Notes: generated by a model from the letters alone, not told the origin. A stretch of 64,000 nt of DNA from Gottfriedia acidiceleris (GCF_023115465.1 NZ_CP096034.1:3472001-3536000), one strand, 5' to 3'; counted from the first letter of the stretch, positions 1 to 8,448 are shown. Program-made: numbers and translations.

Positions 1-50
1 TATATTTAATTATACTTAAACAAAGTTAACGATTTCTTAAGGAGCGAAAA

Positions 51-953
51 ATGAATTTAGACCATCTAGCTTATATTGTTGATGTTTCAAAAACGAAATC
101 ACTATCCATGTCAGCGAAGAACTTACATATTTCTGTTTCGGCAATCTCTCAGGCAATTAATAATTTAGAAGAAGAATTCGGATTTAAAATTTTTACCCGT
201 TTACGACAAGGTACGATTCCAACATCTGAGGGAGAGAAATTAATTGAAAAATCCCTTAATGTGCTAGCACATGCTGAAAAATTAAAACAGTTAGCAATAA
301 ACAACAATGAAATACAAAAGGAGATTACAATTGCTACTGTTCCTGGACTAATGCATTATATCGTAAATTTAATTAAACTAATTAAAGCCGAAAATCCAAA
401 GTCAAAGATTAGGGTTCACGGAAAAAATTCTTTAGAAATTTTGAATGATGTAAAAGAAAATAAATTACGTTTTGGTTTAATTTGGATTTATGATGAATTG
501 ATAAAAAGGAATAAAGAATTGGTCTTCGATATCTTTCAAGAAGTTAAAATAAATGTGTGTGTTAGTAAAAATCACATACTTGCTGAATATAAGCAAGTAA
601 CAATTGACGATCTAAAAAATGAAGCGTTTGTTGTGAATGATGAACAATATTTGAAATGGTATTATGATGAATTCTTAAAAGACAAAACAGAAATATTGTT
701 TACAACAAATAATATCGATAGCATTAGAAGTGCTGTCAATGAAAATATTGCGATTACAATTGGCACAGACTTTGTTGTACAAAATGAACCACTCATTCAA
801 TCTGGGGAAGCTATTGCAATCGAACTGATTAATCCTTTTCATCGTCCTTTTTATGTTGGATGTATTCGAAATGTGAATCTTCCTCTTTCAGAATCAGATA
901 AAAAGTATATAAATGAATTAAAAAATGAATTTGAACGTAGAAGCAATCGTTAA
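51..953 (+). CDS. LysR-family transcriptional regulator
   Basis: A 300-residue protein of normal LysR length. An N-terminal winged helix-turn-helix (about residues 1-60, with the SMSAKNLHISVSAISQAI segment as the recognition region) is followed by a two-lobed effector-binding domain (about 90-295). AAGGAG lies 8-9 bases before the ATG. The protein resembles the second LysR regulator at 27805-28713 in layout. No target is obvious: the left neighbour is outside the window, and the right neighbour, a lone GerC gene, is separated by about 220 bases. The family assignment is sure; the effector and regulon are unknown. Confidence 0.9.
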   Translation: MNLDHLAYIVDVSKTKSLSMSAKNLHISVSAISQAINNLEEEFGFKIFTRLRQGTIPTSEGEKLIEKSLNVLAHAEKLKQLAINNNEIQKEITIATVPGLMHYIVNLIKLIKAENPKSKIRVHGKNSLEILNDVKENKLRFGLIWIYDELIKRNKELVFDIFQEVKINVCVSKNHILAEYKQVTIDDLKNEAFVVNDEQYLKWYYDEFLKDKTEILFTTNNIDSIRSAVNENIAITIGTDFVVQNEPLIQSGEAIAIELINPFHRPFYVGCIRNVNLPLSESDKKYINELKNEFERRSNR

Positions 954-1172
954 AAGCCAGTAGATAAATTGGAAATGACTAGTTCTGATCTAAAGCATGC
1001 ACAATTTAAAAGGGTAATCTTAAAATGAATTTGTTTGTTTTTACTTCGGACTTCAGAAATTGGTACATTAAGTAACAAAAAATGGAAAAAATATACTATG
1101 TACATGAACCTCTTGAGTAATTGAAATTTGATATTAAGAATTAGAAAAAAGACGATTATTGGAGAAAAAAAT

Positions 1173-2354
1173 GTGAAAAAGAAATTTTTTATTTTATTTC
1201 TGATTGTAAGTATGCTTTTAGGTGGTTGCTCTAACTATAAAGAATTAAATCAAGTATCTATTGTAGTTGCAATGGGGGTTGATTACTTCCCAAAAGAAAA
1301 AAAATATCATGTAATCACTCAAATTTTTAATCCTAGTGCAATTGCAACACAGTCAGGTTCTCAAGGTGTTCCAGTAATTGCAATAGATGAAAAAGGTAAA
1401 ACCATTTCAGAAGCTGTTCGAAATGCGTCTAAGAAGGGATCTCGACAAAATATATATTCTCATGTTGCTCTTGTCATAATAGGAGAAACATTAGCAAAAG
1501 AAAAATCATTGAATAATATTTTCGATGTATTTGAAAGAGACTCTAAAATTCGTGTAAATATTCCAGTTATTATTGCAAGAAATAAAAGTGTTGATGAAAT
1601 AATGAATAACATAGCAGCACTTGATAAAATATCTGCTAAATCAATTGTAGGTAAAATTAAAAATACATCAACCCTTTTAGGTGAAAATCAAGAAACATTA
1701 ATGCGCGAGGCAATTTCTGCAATTTCTAGTAGTGGAAGGGAACCAGTAATAAATGGCGTGAGCTTAGAAAATAAAAGTGGAACATCACAAACACTTGAAA
1801 ATGCTAATAAAGTCAATTCTAGTTATGATCGAATAAATGGCACAGGGATTTTTAGAGATGGAAAATTAGTTGGTTGGTTAGATGGACCACCGGCAAAATC
1901 AATACAAATTATTGATAATCTGATTAAAGAAACGAATGTGCAAATACCATGTAATAAAAAAGAATATGCTTCGATGGAGCTAACTCGGGTAAAATCTAAG
2001 ACGGAAATTAAAATCAAGGATAATATTCCAATAATAAATATAAAAATCAAATCAATTGGCCATATTGACGAGGTATTTTGTAAAGCCAATTTTGATAAAG
2101 CAAAAAATCTCAATAAATATGAAAAGTTAGCTGAAAATGTTATAAAACAATCAATAGAAACAGGGATTTCTGAAGTAAAAAAACTCGGTGGAGATGCATT
2201 TGGATTTGGTGAAAAATTATACATGGTTCATCCAAAAATTTATAAAAAATATGAGGGTAATTGGAATGATACATTTAAAAAAGCAAAAGTTACAGTAAAT
2301 GTTGACGTTCAAATTAATAATGTCGGAATGAGAAGGAAACCTTATCCTTATTAG
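1173..2354 (+). CDS. Ger(x)C-family spore germination lipoprotein (orphan)
   Basis: A GerC-type subunit of a nutrient germinant receptor, expected to be lipid-anchored on the outer face of the spore inner membrane. I start it at the GTG at 1173 because GGAG lies 8 bases upstream and the signal peptide begins there (KKKFFILFLIVSMLLGGC, lipobox Cys at residue 19). An upstream in-frame ATG at 1128 has no ribosome binding site. The fold ends with the usual GerC segments, including the KYEKLAENVIKQ helix and FGFGEKLY. Length is 393 residues, typical for the family. No gerA or gerB gene lies beside it, so it must pair with subunits encoded elsewhere or serve as a spare C subunit. Confidence 0.85.
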   Translation: MKKKFFILFLIVSMLLGGCSNYKELNQVSIVVAMGVDYFPKEKKYHVITQIFNPSAIATQSGSQGVPVIAIDEKGKTISEAVRNASKKGSRQNIYSHVALVIIGETLAKEKSLNNIFDVFERDSKIRVNIPVIIARNKSVDEIMNNIAALDKISAKSIVGKIKNTSTLLGENQETLMREAISAISSSGREPVINGVSLENKSGTSQTLENANKVNSSYDRINGTGIFRDGKLVGWLDGPPAKSIQIIDNLIKETNVQIPCNKKEYASMELTRVKSKTEIKIKDNIPIINIKIKSIGHIDEVFCKANFDKAKNLNKYEKLAENVIKQSIETGISEVKKLGGDAFGFGEKLYMVHPKIYKKYEGNWNDTFKKAKVTVNVDVQINNVGMRRKPYPY

Positions 2355-2468
2355 GAGACGTATCTTCTGGAATGGATGATGATTTTGAATAAACTACTAT
2401 GTTTTGCAAATCTGTAAGCCAATAGTTTTCATGATTGTAAAATAAATTCAAATTTTAACAAATCAATT

Positions 2469-2502
2469 CTTATTGAACAAACGCATGCGTGTGTTCAATA
2501 AG
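2469..2502. repeat. 34-bp near-perfect palindrome
   Basis: The left arm CTTATTGAACA (2469-2479) and right arm TGTTCAATAAG (2492-2502) are exact reverse complements. The central 12 bases also pair except for one position (2480 against 2491), so the whole 34 bases are palindromic with no free loop. No T-run follows on either side, so it does not look like an intrinsic terminator. It could be a protein-binding site or a cruciform-forming sequence. It lies 115 bases after the orphan gerC gene. Confidence 0.6.
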
Positions 2503-2696
2503 GGTTCTTAATTTCGAAACTACAAAGGCCTTCTGTATTATTCAGTGGCTTTTCAATGTAATGCAATATAATGCAATCAATATTAAAAAGTTCGAATACA
2601 ACACTAAGTTAACAAACTTCGTCAAAAAGTAGTATATTTCATTATTATGAGGAGGTTTTACTACTATATCTCTACTAGTCATGTCCTTCCAAACAT

Positions 2697-3041
2697 AGTG
2701 ATACACTTAGAATTATTTCTTCTAATCAAAATCAAGAAATTTGTAGATATTTCCCGGGAATTTGTAAAAATTTGATATAAAATAAAATCTATTAATAAAA
2801 GCATTATTTAAAGTTGAAACAAACTATATCAGTTAACTTATATATGAAAAAGTCCAATATCTATCGGATACCACGTAGTGATACATTCGTTTGCTAGATT
2901 ACTTTTAATGTGCTGTATCGTTTAAAGACTTTTTTGTATCGGATACAAATTTTTACTATTAAAAAGATTTTTGATTTAATTGCAATCTGTATCAGCCAAT
3001 GGATACGAAACAAAAAGCCGATACAACCTTGTGGAAGTATC
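2697..3041. repeat. Cluster of GTATC/GATAC sites beside the HTH coiled-coil gene
   Basis: This noncoding stretch lies 3' of the minus-strand gene at 3101-3808. GATAC or GTATC occurs near 2700, 2866, 2880, 2915, 2936, 2942, 2989, 3002, 3020 and 3037. The best site is an inverted repeat at 2933-2949, TTTGTATC-G-GATACAAA, with 8-bp arms and a 1-base spacer. Similar arms with the same 1-base spacer are seen at 2862-2870 (TATC-G-GATA) and upstream of the neighbouring gene at 3862-3874. This looks like an array of binding sites, probably for the neighbouring DNA-binding protein; that link is inference. Confidence 0.5.
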
Positions 3042-3100
3042 GACCTGAAAGTACTAATTAAGTATTCATTTTCAAAAGTTTAAATCAAATTTTCACAAGA

Positions 3101-3808
3101 CTATTTTCTAAATAAAGAGAAAAGCCATCCCCATTTTTCTTTAGGCTTCTGTATCACAACTTCTAAACGTTTATTAAAATTATCCTGTGATCGCCATTCT
3201 TTTCTCTGTTCTTCTCGCATGTTTTGTATTTCTTCTTGTAAAAAATCAATTTTATGTTTTTCTTGTTCCAGTAATGTCTCGTACTGGATTTTTTGTTGTT
3301 CGGCTAATTTTTCAATTTTGGTATAAGTTTTTTTGGATGAATTCCCAATATTTGCGCTTATATCATGATGATCTTGTTGAAGCCTAGAAACCGCCGTTTT
3401 AAGTTCTGTCATATCATTTTTCAATTGAACATTCATTTCACGTGCAGCTGCGAGTTCACTAACTAAAAACCTTAAAAACTCTTTTAATTGATTTGGGTCA
3501 TGTGGTAAATTTTCATATGTATCGGATATCGCAATTTGAGTTTCATCAAAACCTTCTAATCTTTCTTTTTGTTGAAATACGAGGTCTTTTGCAGTATCTT
3601 CCAGGGGCTTTTCTGAATCGCGTAACGCTATAAGCACTCTAATATCGGATTGAACAAATATACGCCGATCGCCATCTTTCAGGAACTCATATCCATTGCG
3701 CTCTAATATTTGGCCATACTTTCGAACAGTAGGTGTTGCAATACCCAGTTCTTCTGCTACTTCTTTGGAAGAAAAAGCTCGTTCATTCGGTTGTATATCA
3801 CTTCGCAT
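3101..3808 (-). CDS. MerR-like helix-turn-helix protein with coiled coil (DUF3967-like C-terminus)
   Basis: I start at the ATG at 3808 (MRSDIQPNERAF), which has a perfect AGGAGG 6 bases upstream; the longer frame to 3877 lacks a site. The 235 residues comprise an N-terminal MerR/RacA-like helix-turn-helix (FSSKEVAEELGIATPTVRKY, about 9-75), a central helical region (about 80-125), a long charged coiled coil (about 125-205), and a short Trp-rich tail (KPKEKWGWLFSLFRK). This layout is known from plasmid-associated and chromosome-anchoring proteins of bacilli. It is probably a DNA-binding anchor or regulator. GTATC/GATAC inverted repeats lie both upstream and downstream of it. The exact role is not known. 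Confidence 0.7.
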   Translation of the reverse strand: MRSDIQPNERAFSSKEVAEELGIATPTVRKYGQILERNGYEFLKDGDRRIFVQSDIRVLIALRDSEKPLEDTAKDLVFQQKERLEGFDETQIAISDTYENLPHDPNQLKEFLRFLVSELAAAREMNVQLKNDMTELKTAVSRLQQDHHDISANIGNSSKKTYTKIEKLAEQQKIQYETLLEQEKHKIDFLQEEIQNMREEQRKEWRSQDNFNKRLEVVIQKPKEKWGWLFSLFRK

Positions 3809-3861
3809 AACGGACCTCCTTTTTAACAAATATGAAGGATTTTTTGGCATATTGCAACAAA

Positions 3862-3874
3862 TATCACTGTGATA
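3862..3874. promoter_or_regulatory. Candidate operator upstream of the HTH coiled-coil gene
   Basis: TATCAC-T-GTGATA is a perfect inverted repeat with 6-bp arms and a 1-base spacer, 54-66 bases before the chosen start at 3808. It is followed by ATACAAAA, so the right half matches the GATACAAA arm of the 2933-2949 site on the other side of the gene. Autoregulation is inferred from position and sequence likeness. Confidence 0.4.
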
Positions 3875-4112
3875 CAAAAAAACAAGTAATGATTTCCTAC
3901 TTCAAAAGTTTTGAGGATAGCGCTATTTACAAATGCATTTTCCAATAAAAAGGTTAGAAACGGCAAAAGTTACAATTTGGATATCTATGAATTGTTCTAC
4001 AAGTAAATCTATACTTTATAATCTAGAGCTATTGATAGTGAAATAACCTAAAAAAACTCCCTTTTCACACTTAAGGAAAATAGGGGATAAACTCATTATA
4101 CTAAAATTGAAA

Positions 4113-5102
4113 TTAATTAGAGCCTAAAGCACCAACTACCGGATGTGGAACATAAGGCTCTTCCAAATACGCAACTTCTTCAGCCGATAAATTAACCGAC
4201 AATGCACCAACTGAATCTTCAAGATGTGAAATTTTAGTAGCACCAATAATAGGAGCAGTAACTGGTTCTTTTTGTAGTAACCAAGCAAGTGCAATTTGTG
4301 ATCTTGATACCTGATGCCTTTCTGCTAATTCTGCAACTCGTTCCACTACAATTCTGTCTGTATTTTCAGTTGCACCGTATTTAGATTTTTGAACTTCATC
4401 TGTATCAGATCGAAGTGTAGATTCTGACCAATTACGTGTCAATCTACCTGATGCAAGTGGACTATATGGAATTACTCCAATTTTTTCTTCTTTACATAGG
4501 GGTAACATCTCCCGCTCCTCTTCACGGTATATAAGGTTCAGATGGTTTTGCATCGAGACAAATTTGGTCCATCCATTTTTCTCTGCAACATGTAGAGCCT
4601 TTAAAAACTGCCATGCATACATAGCGGATGCACCGATATATCTTACCTTACCAGCCTTCACTAAATCATGAAGTGCCTCCATTGTTTCTTCGATTGGTGT
4701 GTTATAATCCCAACGATGAATTTGGTATAAATCCACATAATCTGTTCCAAGACGTTTAAGGCTTTTATCAATTTCATTCATAATATGCTTTCTGGAAAGT
4801 CCTGAACCGTTTGGACCTTTGTGCATTGGGAAATAAACTTTTGTAGCAAGTACTATTTCGTCTCGATTGGCATAATCTTTTAACGCTCTACCAACAAATT
4901 CTTCACTAGTACCATCTGAATAGACATTCGCCGTATCAAAAAAGTTGATACCTAAGTCTAGTGCTTTTTTAATGATTGTACGGCTACTCTCCTCATCGAT
5001 TACCCATGGATGGATCCAACGCTTTGCATCTCCAAATCCCATACAACCAAGGCAAAGTCTAGAAATTTCTAATCCTGTATTTCCAAGTTTTGTGTATTTC
5101 AT
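4113..5102 (-). CDS. Aldo/keto reductase
   Basis: An NADPH-dependent aldo/keto reductase of the bacterial TIM-barrel family, 329 residues. The catalytic tetrad is visible: Asp56 and Tyr61 in FFDTANVYSDG, Lys88 in VLATKVYF and His129 in LYQIHRWD. The C-terminal IALAWLLQKEPVTAPIIGAT segment carries the cofactor-binding region. I start at 5102 (MKYTKLGNTG), with GAGGA 8 bases upstream, rather than 5162. It lies 75 bases after the phosphatase gene on the same strand, so the two may be cotranscribed. The substrate is unknown. Confidence 0.9.
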   Translation of the reverse strand: MKYTKLGNTGLEISRLCLGCMGFGDAKRWIHPWVIDEESSRTIIKKALDLGINFFDTANVYSDGTSEEFVGRALKDYANRDEIVLATKVYFPMHKGPNGSGLSRKHIMNEIDKSLKRLGTDYVDLYQIHRWDYNTPIEETMEALHDLVKAGKVRYIGASAMYAWQFLKALHVAEKNGWTKFVSMQNHLNLIYREEEREMLPLCKEEKIGVIPYSPLASGRLTRNWSESTLRSDTDEVQKSKYGATENTDRIVVERVAELAERHQVSRSQIALAWLLQKEPVTAPIIGATKISHLEDSVGALSVNLSAEEVAYLEEPYVPHPVVGALGSN

Positions 5103-5177
5103 TTTTAAATCCTCACTTTCAGAAATATGTAATCTATTAATCTTAAAGTTTTGGTTGAACAAGCTCTCTAAATCAAA

Positions 5178-5762
5178 CTATACATGGACTATATCACTAA
5201 CATTATGATTGATAATCTCTACTAATTTAAATTCCCTGTTCTCATATTCAAACTTCAAGATGCAACAATTTCCAATTCGATCTTGTTGTGAAATAGAGCT
5301 TTTATGTTCCCAGTACCTCATAAAGTTTCTCAATGCTGCTCCATGAGAAACAGCTAATACCACTTCATTATCTTCTTCCATTATTTTTTGACATGTAGTA
5401 GCCATTCGTTGTTGTAGTTCTTTTTGGTCTTCTCCGCCAAACTTAACAAAAAAGTCGCCATACGGTAATGGTGGATTTAAATCTTCACTTTCACCTTCAA
5501 ACGTTCCGAAATTCCATTCTTTTAATCCTTTTAACCTTGTATACGGCAATTCTGTCACGATCTCCAGCGTATCACTCGCTCTTTCTGATGTAGAACAATA
5601 GGCATGATCGAAAATAATATTTTGTTCTTTAAAGTACTTTGAAGTAGCCTCTGCCTGTTTAATTCCTAATTCTGTTAGAGGTGAATCACACCACCCTTGA
5701 ATCTTCCTTCTTTTATTAAATACTGTTTGTCCATGTCTCATTAAATAAAAAGTCTTTTTCAT
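5178..5762 (-). CDS. Histidine phosphatase (phosphoglycerate mutase-like) family protein
   Basis: A 194-residue branch-1 histidine phosphatase. The N-terminal LMRHGQT motif supplies the phosphorylated histidine (His10), and AVSHGAALRNF near residue 140 supplies the second histidine. YCSTSERASDT corresponds to the conserved substrate-loop arginine. Small-molecule phosphatases of this size in bacilli act on sugar or cofactor phosphates; the substrate here cannot be told from sequence. AAGGGGG precedes the ATG. Confidence 0.88.
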   Translation of the reverse strand: MKKTFYLMRHGQTVFNKRRKIQGWCDSPLTELGIKQAEATSKYFKEQNIIFDHAYCSTSERASDTLEIVTELPYTRLKGLKEWNFGTFEGESEDLNPPLPYGDFFVKFGGEDQKELQQRMATTCQKIMEEDNEVVLAVSHGAALRNFMRYWEHKSSISQQDRIGNCCILKFEYENREFKLVEIINHNVSDIVHV

Positions 5763-5960
5763 TTGGATCCCCCTTTTGAATCTTAAAAGTACATTTTAAA
5801 AATCAAGTGGAACGAATTCAATTGACCTTTTTAGCCTAAAAAATTACTAAGAACTTACAATCTAATATTATCAATATATTATTATTAATCGTTAGCATAT
5901 TCCTCTCATATAATTGCCTAATACTCTAAAGTTCCAGAAAAAATTTAACTAACTGACAAC

Positions 5961-6000
5961 AAAAAAGCCCAAACCTTAGTTATATTTAGGTTTGAGCTTT
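5961..6000 (-). terminator. Rho-independent terminator after the ATP-grasp gene
   Basis: On the minus strand AAGCTCAAACC pairs with GGTTTGGGCTT (one G-T wobble) and is followed by a run of T. It ends the riboswitch-monooxygenase-ATP-grasp transcript. A near copy of the same hairpin follows the tRNA gene at 49.6 kb. Confidence 0.85.
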
Positions 6001-6021
6001 TGGGTTATTCTAACAATCTAC

Positions 6022-6978
6022 TTAAGACGTTGCTGTTGCAGTGTATTTTTCTTCCAAAGTCTTCTTTAAAAATGCTGCTAATTCGAGCATTCCGAATTTT
6101 CCAGCTTTTTCTTCTGCATCTGAGTTATAGTTCGTATTTGTATTAATATCGTAAGTAAAAATTGTCCCTTCAGCATTTTTGATAAATTCGATTCCAGCAA
6201 CTTGAACATTATTTTTAGCTAGAACCTCTTTATATTTATTTATAATTTCGTCCTCAAAGCCTTCAATGATTTGGAATTTAGGCTTCTCTTCTACTTCTTC
6301 TCCTACTGGGCAGAATAAATCACCAATTTGGCATGCATCCGCTGGGCATAGTTCAAACCCTTCTGAAGTATCTACTTTAACAGCATAAACAAAGTTTCCT
6401 CCTACAAATTCGCAACGAGTGATGTAGCTTTCAGGTGATTGGATATATTCTTGAATAAGTGTAATACCATCGACTGGTTCTTCAAAAGTCGGTCCATCAA
6501 CATAAGCTTTTAAAGCATCAACACTATGGAATAACTGGACACCTAATCCTTTACCAGCACGATTGTGCTTCGTAATAAATGAATGTCCTTCAAAGCTATT
6601 AGCTGCTTTAAGAATGTTTTCTTTACCGACAGCTGCAATCGTTTTTGGTGTTTTAACACCATATTTGTTTAACTCTAAATATTGTAAAACCTTACTAACT
6701 TCTAGCTTCAAGGCATTCGTTCCATTTAAAACCGTACGACCATGCGCTTCAAGCCAAGCTAATACTTGCCCAGTAAATTCAGCAGCAAAACGATGATCAC
6801 GTGTATGAGAAGAAGCACTCATTCGGCTATAAAAGATCCCTTCTGGTGGTTCTGTTGATAAATCTACCGTACCTTCATCTAAATGCCATTCCTCATAAGG
6901 AACTCCAAGCTCCTCTAATCTTTTTGTTAAATGGATTGTCCACTCACTGTTTTCATGTATTACATATACCTTACTCAT
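6022..6978 (-). CDS. ATP-grasp domain protein (RimK-like ligase)
   Basis: A 318-residue ATP-grasp enzyme, a fold that activates a carboxylate as acyl phosphate and joins it to an amine or thiol. The N-terminal domain (about 1-100) is followed by the ATP-grasp lobes, with FITKHNRAGKGLGVQLF as the nucleotide lysine and glycine loop and GTIFTYDINTNTNYN as the metal-binding acidic/Asn motif. It lies 15 bases after the flavin monooxygenase gene and shares its SAM-I riboswitch, so its ligation reaction should belong to sulfur metabolism. The substrates are unknown. Confidence 0.85.
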   Translation of the reverse strand: MSKVYVIHENSEWTIHLTKRLEELGVPYEEWHLDEGTVDLSTEPPEGIFYSRMSASSHTRDHRFAAEFTGQVLAWLEAHGRTVLNGTNALKLEVSKVLQYLELNKYGVKTPKTIAAVGKENILKAANSFEGHSFITKHNRAGKGLGVQLFHSVDALKAYVDGPTFEEPVDGITLIQEYIQSPESYITRCEFVGGNFVYAVKVDTSEGFELCPADACQIGDLFCPVGEEVEEKPKFQIIEGFEDEIINKYKEVLAKNNVQVAGIEFIKNAEGTIFTYDINTNTNYNSDAEEKAGKFGMLELAAFLKKTLEEKYTATATS

Positions 6979-6993
6979 TTTAATATCCCCTTT

Positions 6994-8043
6994 CTAGCTT
7001 TTTATTAAACTACGTTTTTGTTCTACTAATGGCATAACCTGCTTTGAAAAGCGTTCCATTTCCTCTAGTTGAGGTGAAAATTGTAATAATAATAAGTCTA
7101 AGTCAGCTTCTTCATATTGTAAAATTCGGTCTGCAATTTGCTCTGGTGTCCCTACTAGATTTGGTCTTAGACCACGATTTGAAACTGAGTAATCTTGTAA
7201 TTGTATTTGTTGCTCTAATTGTGATTTTGTCGTGAAGTCTTTAAAGCCAGCATAACCGCTTGAATCTTTCACAGTCGTAATTTTTTCAAGCTCAGCCAAA
7301 GCCTCTTCTTCTGTATCTCTACAAATAACATAAGCAGCCATACCGAAAGAACTTAAAGGTGCATTGCCAGTTTGTTCACGACGTACCTTCATATCTGTTA
7401 CTTTCTGTTTAATTTCTTCAACTGTTCCACCGTGCATCACATATGCGTCACATTTTTCAACAATTGTTTGCTTGCCTTTTTCACTTTCACCACCTGCATA
7501 AAGAATCGGATTTGGTCTTTGAACAGGTTTAGGAGCAAGCTTCGTACCCTTTAAATCATAAAATTTTCCTGAATAATTGAATGTTTCTTCTGTCCATAAG
7601 CCTTTTAAAACATCAATAAACTCCTCTGTACGAGCATAACGATCATCATGTTCTGTAAAAATACCGCCATATTGACGAGCTTCTTCTGCCCACCATGCAG
7701 AAACTACGTTTAGCGTAAAACGGCCGTTACTGATTTGATCGATATTAGCAGCCATTTTAGCTGTTACGGCTGGATTATGAAAACCTGGACGAATCGCGGT
7801 CATAATTTCAATTTTTTCCGTCACTGCAGCAAGTGCCGCTGCTGTTGACCAGGCTTCAAGTGAATCATGCTCTGGACCTTTAATATCGTTTAAATATAAT
7901 TCAGCGATTAAAGTAGTCGAGTATCCCCATTTTTCAGCTGATTGAATGACCTCTTTAGCATAATCAAATGTTGGTGGCATGCTTTCGTCATCCACATTAC
8001 GTAACCATCCTCCAAAAATCGGTAACCAAAAACCATATTTCAT
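6994..8043 (-). CDS. LLM-class flavin-dependent monooxygenase (SfnG/SsuD-like)
   Basis: A 349-residue FMN-dependent TIM-barrel monooxygenase. It resembles dimethylsulfone monooxygenase SfnG and alkanesulfonate monooxygenase SsuD: NVVSAWWAEEARQYG, EHDDRYARTEEFIDVLKGLW and LAPKPVQRPNPILYAGGES match family landmarks. Such enzymes cleave C-S bonds of sulfones or sulfonates to release sulfite or sulfinate, using reduced flavin from a partner reductase. The ATG at 8043 is chosen because GGAGAG lies just upstream. The SAM-I riboswitch upstream supports a sulfur-scavenging role. No flavin reductase is in the same operon; the FMN reductase gene at 29.3 kb is only a possible partner. Confidence 0.88.
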   Translation of the reverse strand: MKYGFWLPIFGGWLRNVDDESMPPTFDYAKEVIQSAEKWGYSTTLIAELYLNDIKGPEHDSLEAWSTAAALAAVTEKIEIMTAIRPGFHNPAVTAKMAANIDQISNGRFTLNVVSAWWAEEARQYGGIFTEHDDRYARTEEFIDVLKGLWTEETFNYSGKFYDLKGTKLAPKPVQRPNPILYAGGESEKGKQTIVEKCDAYVMHGGTVEEIKQKVTDMKVRREQTGNAPLSSFGMAAYVICRDTEEEALAELEKITTVKDSSGYAGFKDFTTKSQLEQQIQLQDYSVSNRGLRPNLVGTPEQIADRILQYEEADLDLLLLQFSPQLEEMERFSKQVMPLVEQKRSLIKS

Positions 8044-8140
8044 TTCTATTCTCTCCTTTATCATTAAAATTATCTAGTTTTCTCATTGGTTAAGTTGGGA
8101 TTATATTTGTTTAACCTCCTGCGTAAATAAATAAAAAATA

Positions 8141-8293
8141 GAAAAAGCCTCCTTCATTCAGAAAGAGGCATCGGAAACAATTGTTTTCGACTTATCTATC
8201 AGAATGATTTCATTCTGCAGGAAGTGGCACCGTTCCTTAAAAAGGAGGTTGCCGGACGTCATAGGGCCTGATCCCTCGGTCACTCTCGATAAG
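8141..8293 (-). promoter_or_regulatory. SAM-I (S-box) riboswitch with terminator
   Basis: On the minus strand P1 is formed by CTTATC (8288-8293) and GATAAG (8191-8196). The conserved core reads GAGGGATC, GGCCC, TATGA, CCGGCAACC, then GGTGCCACTTCCTGCAG, matching the S-box consensus closely. A 9-bp terminator stem (8147-8169) followed by T-rich sequence completes the expression platform. When SAM is plentiful the terminator should form and switch off the monooxygenase and ATP-grasp genes. Confidence 0.95.
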
Positions 8294-8320
8294 TTTGAAT
8301 TATGTAATTTCTTTAACTGA

Positions 8321-8349
8321 ATCTTAAATCCTAGTAAACAGATTGTCAA
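8321..8349 (-). promoter_or_regulatory. Sigma-A promoter for the SAM-I riboswitch transcript
   Basis: On the minus strand TTGACA (8344-8349) and TAAGAT (8321-8326) are separated by exactly 17 bases, about 28 bases before the aptamer begins. Confidence 0.7.
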
Positions 8350-8374
8350 TAATGGAATTTAAACATTTTTATTA

Positions 8375-8389
8375 AGACAGCGCTTTCAT
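8375..8389 (-). promoter_or_regulatory. Catabolite-responsive element (cre)-like site
   Basis: ATGAAAGCGCTGTCT on the minus strand agrees with all positions of the CcpA cre consensus WTGNAANCGNWNNCW. It lies about 26 bases upstream of the -35 box of the riboswitch promoter, and between gerC and that promoter. The position could allow activation or repression; the sequence alone does not say which. Confidence 0.5.
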
Positions 8390-8448
8390 TGTTGTATTTA
8401 TTAGTAAAGATAAAATTTTATAATTATTTAATTAACATTCAATCGAAG

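Noticed and set aside
2469-2502. Terminator for the orphan gerC gene
   Set aside because: No loop and no T-run on the plus strand; the following bases are GGGTTCTT.
8158-8349. Minus-strand open frame of 63 codons
   Set aside because: It lies entirely in the SAM-I riboswitch and its promoter and has no ribosome binding site.
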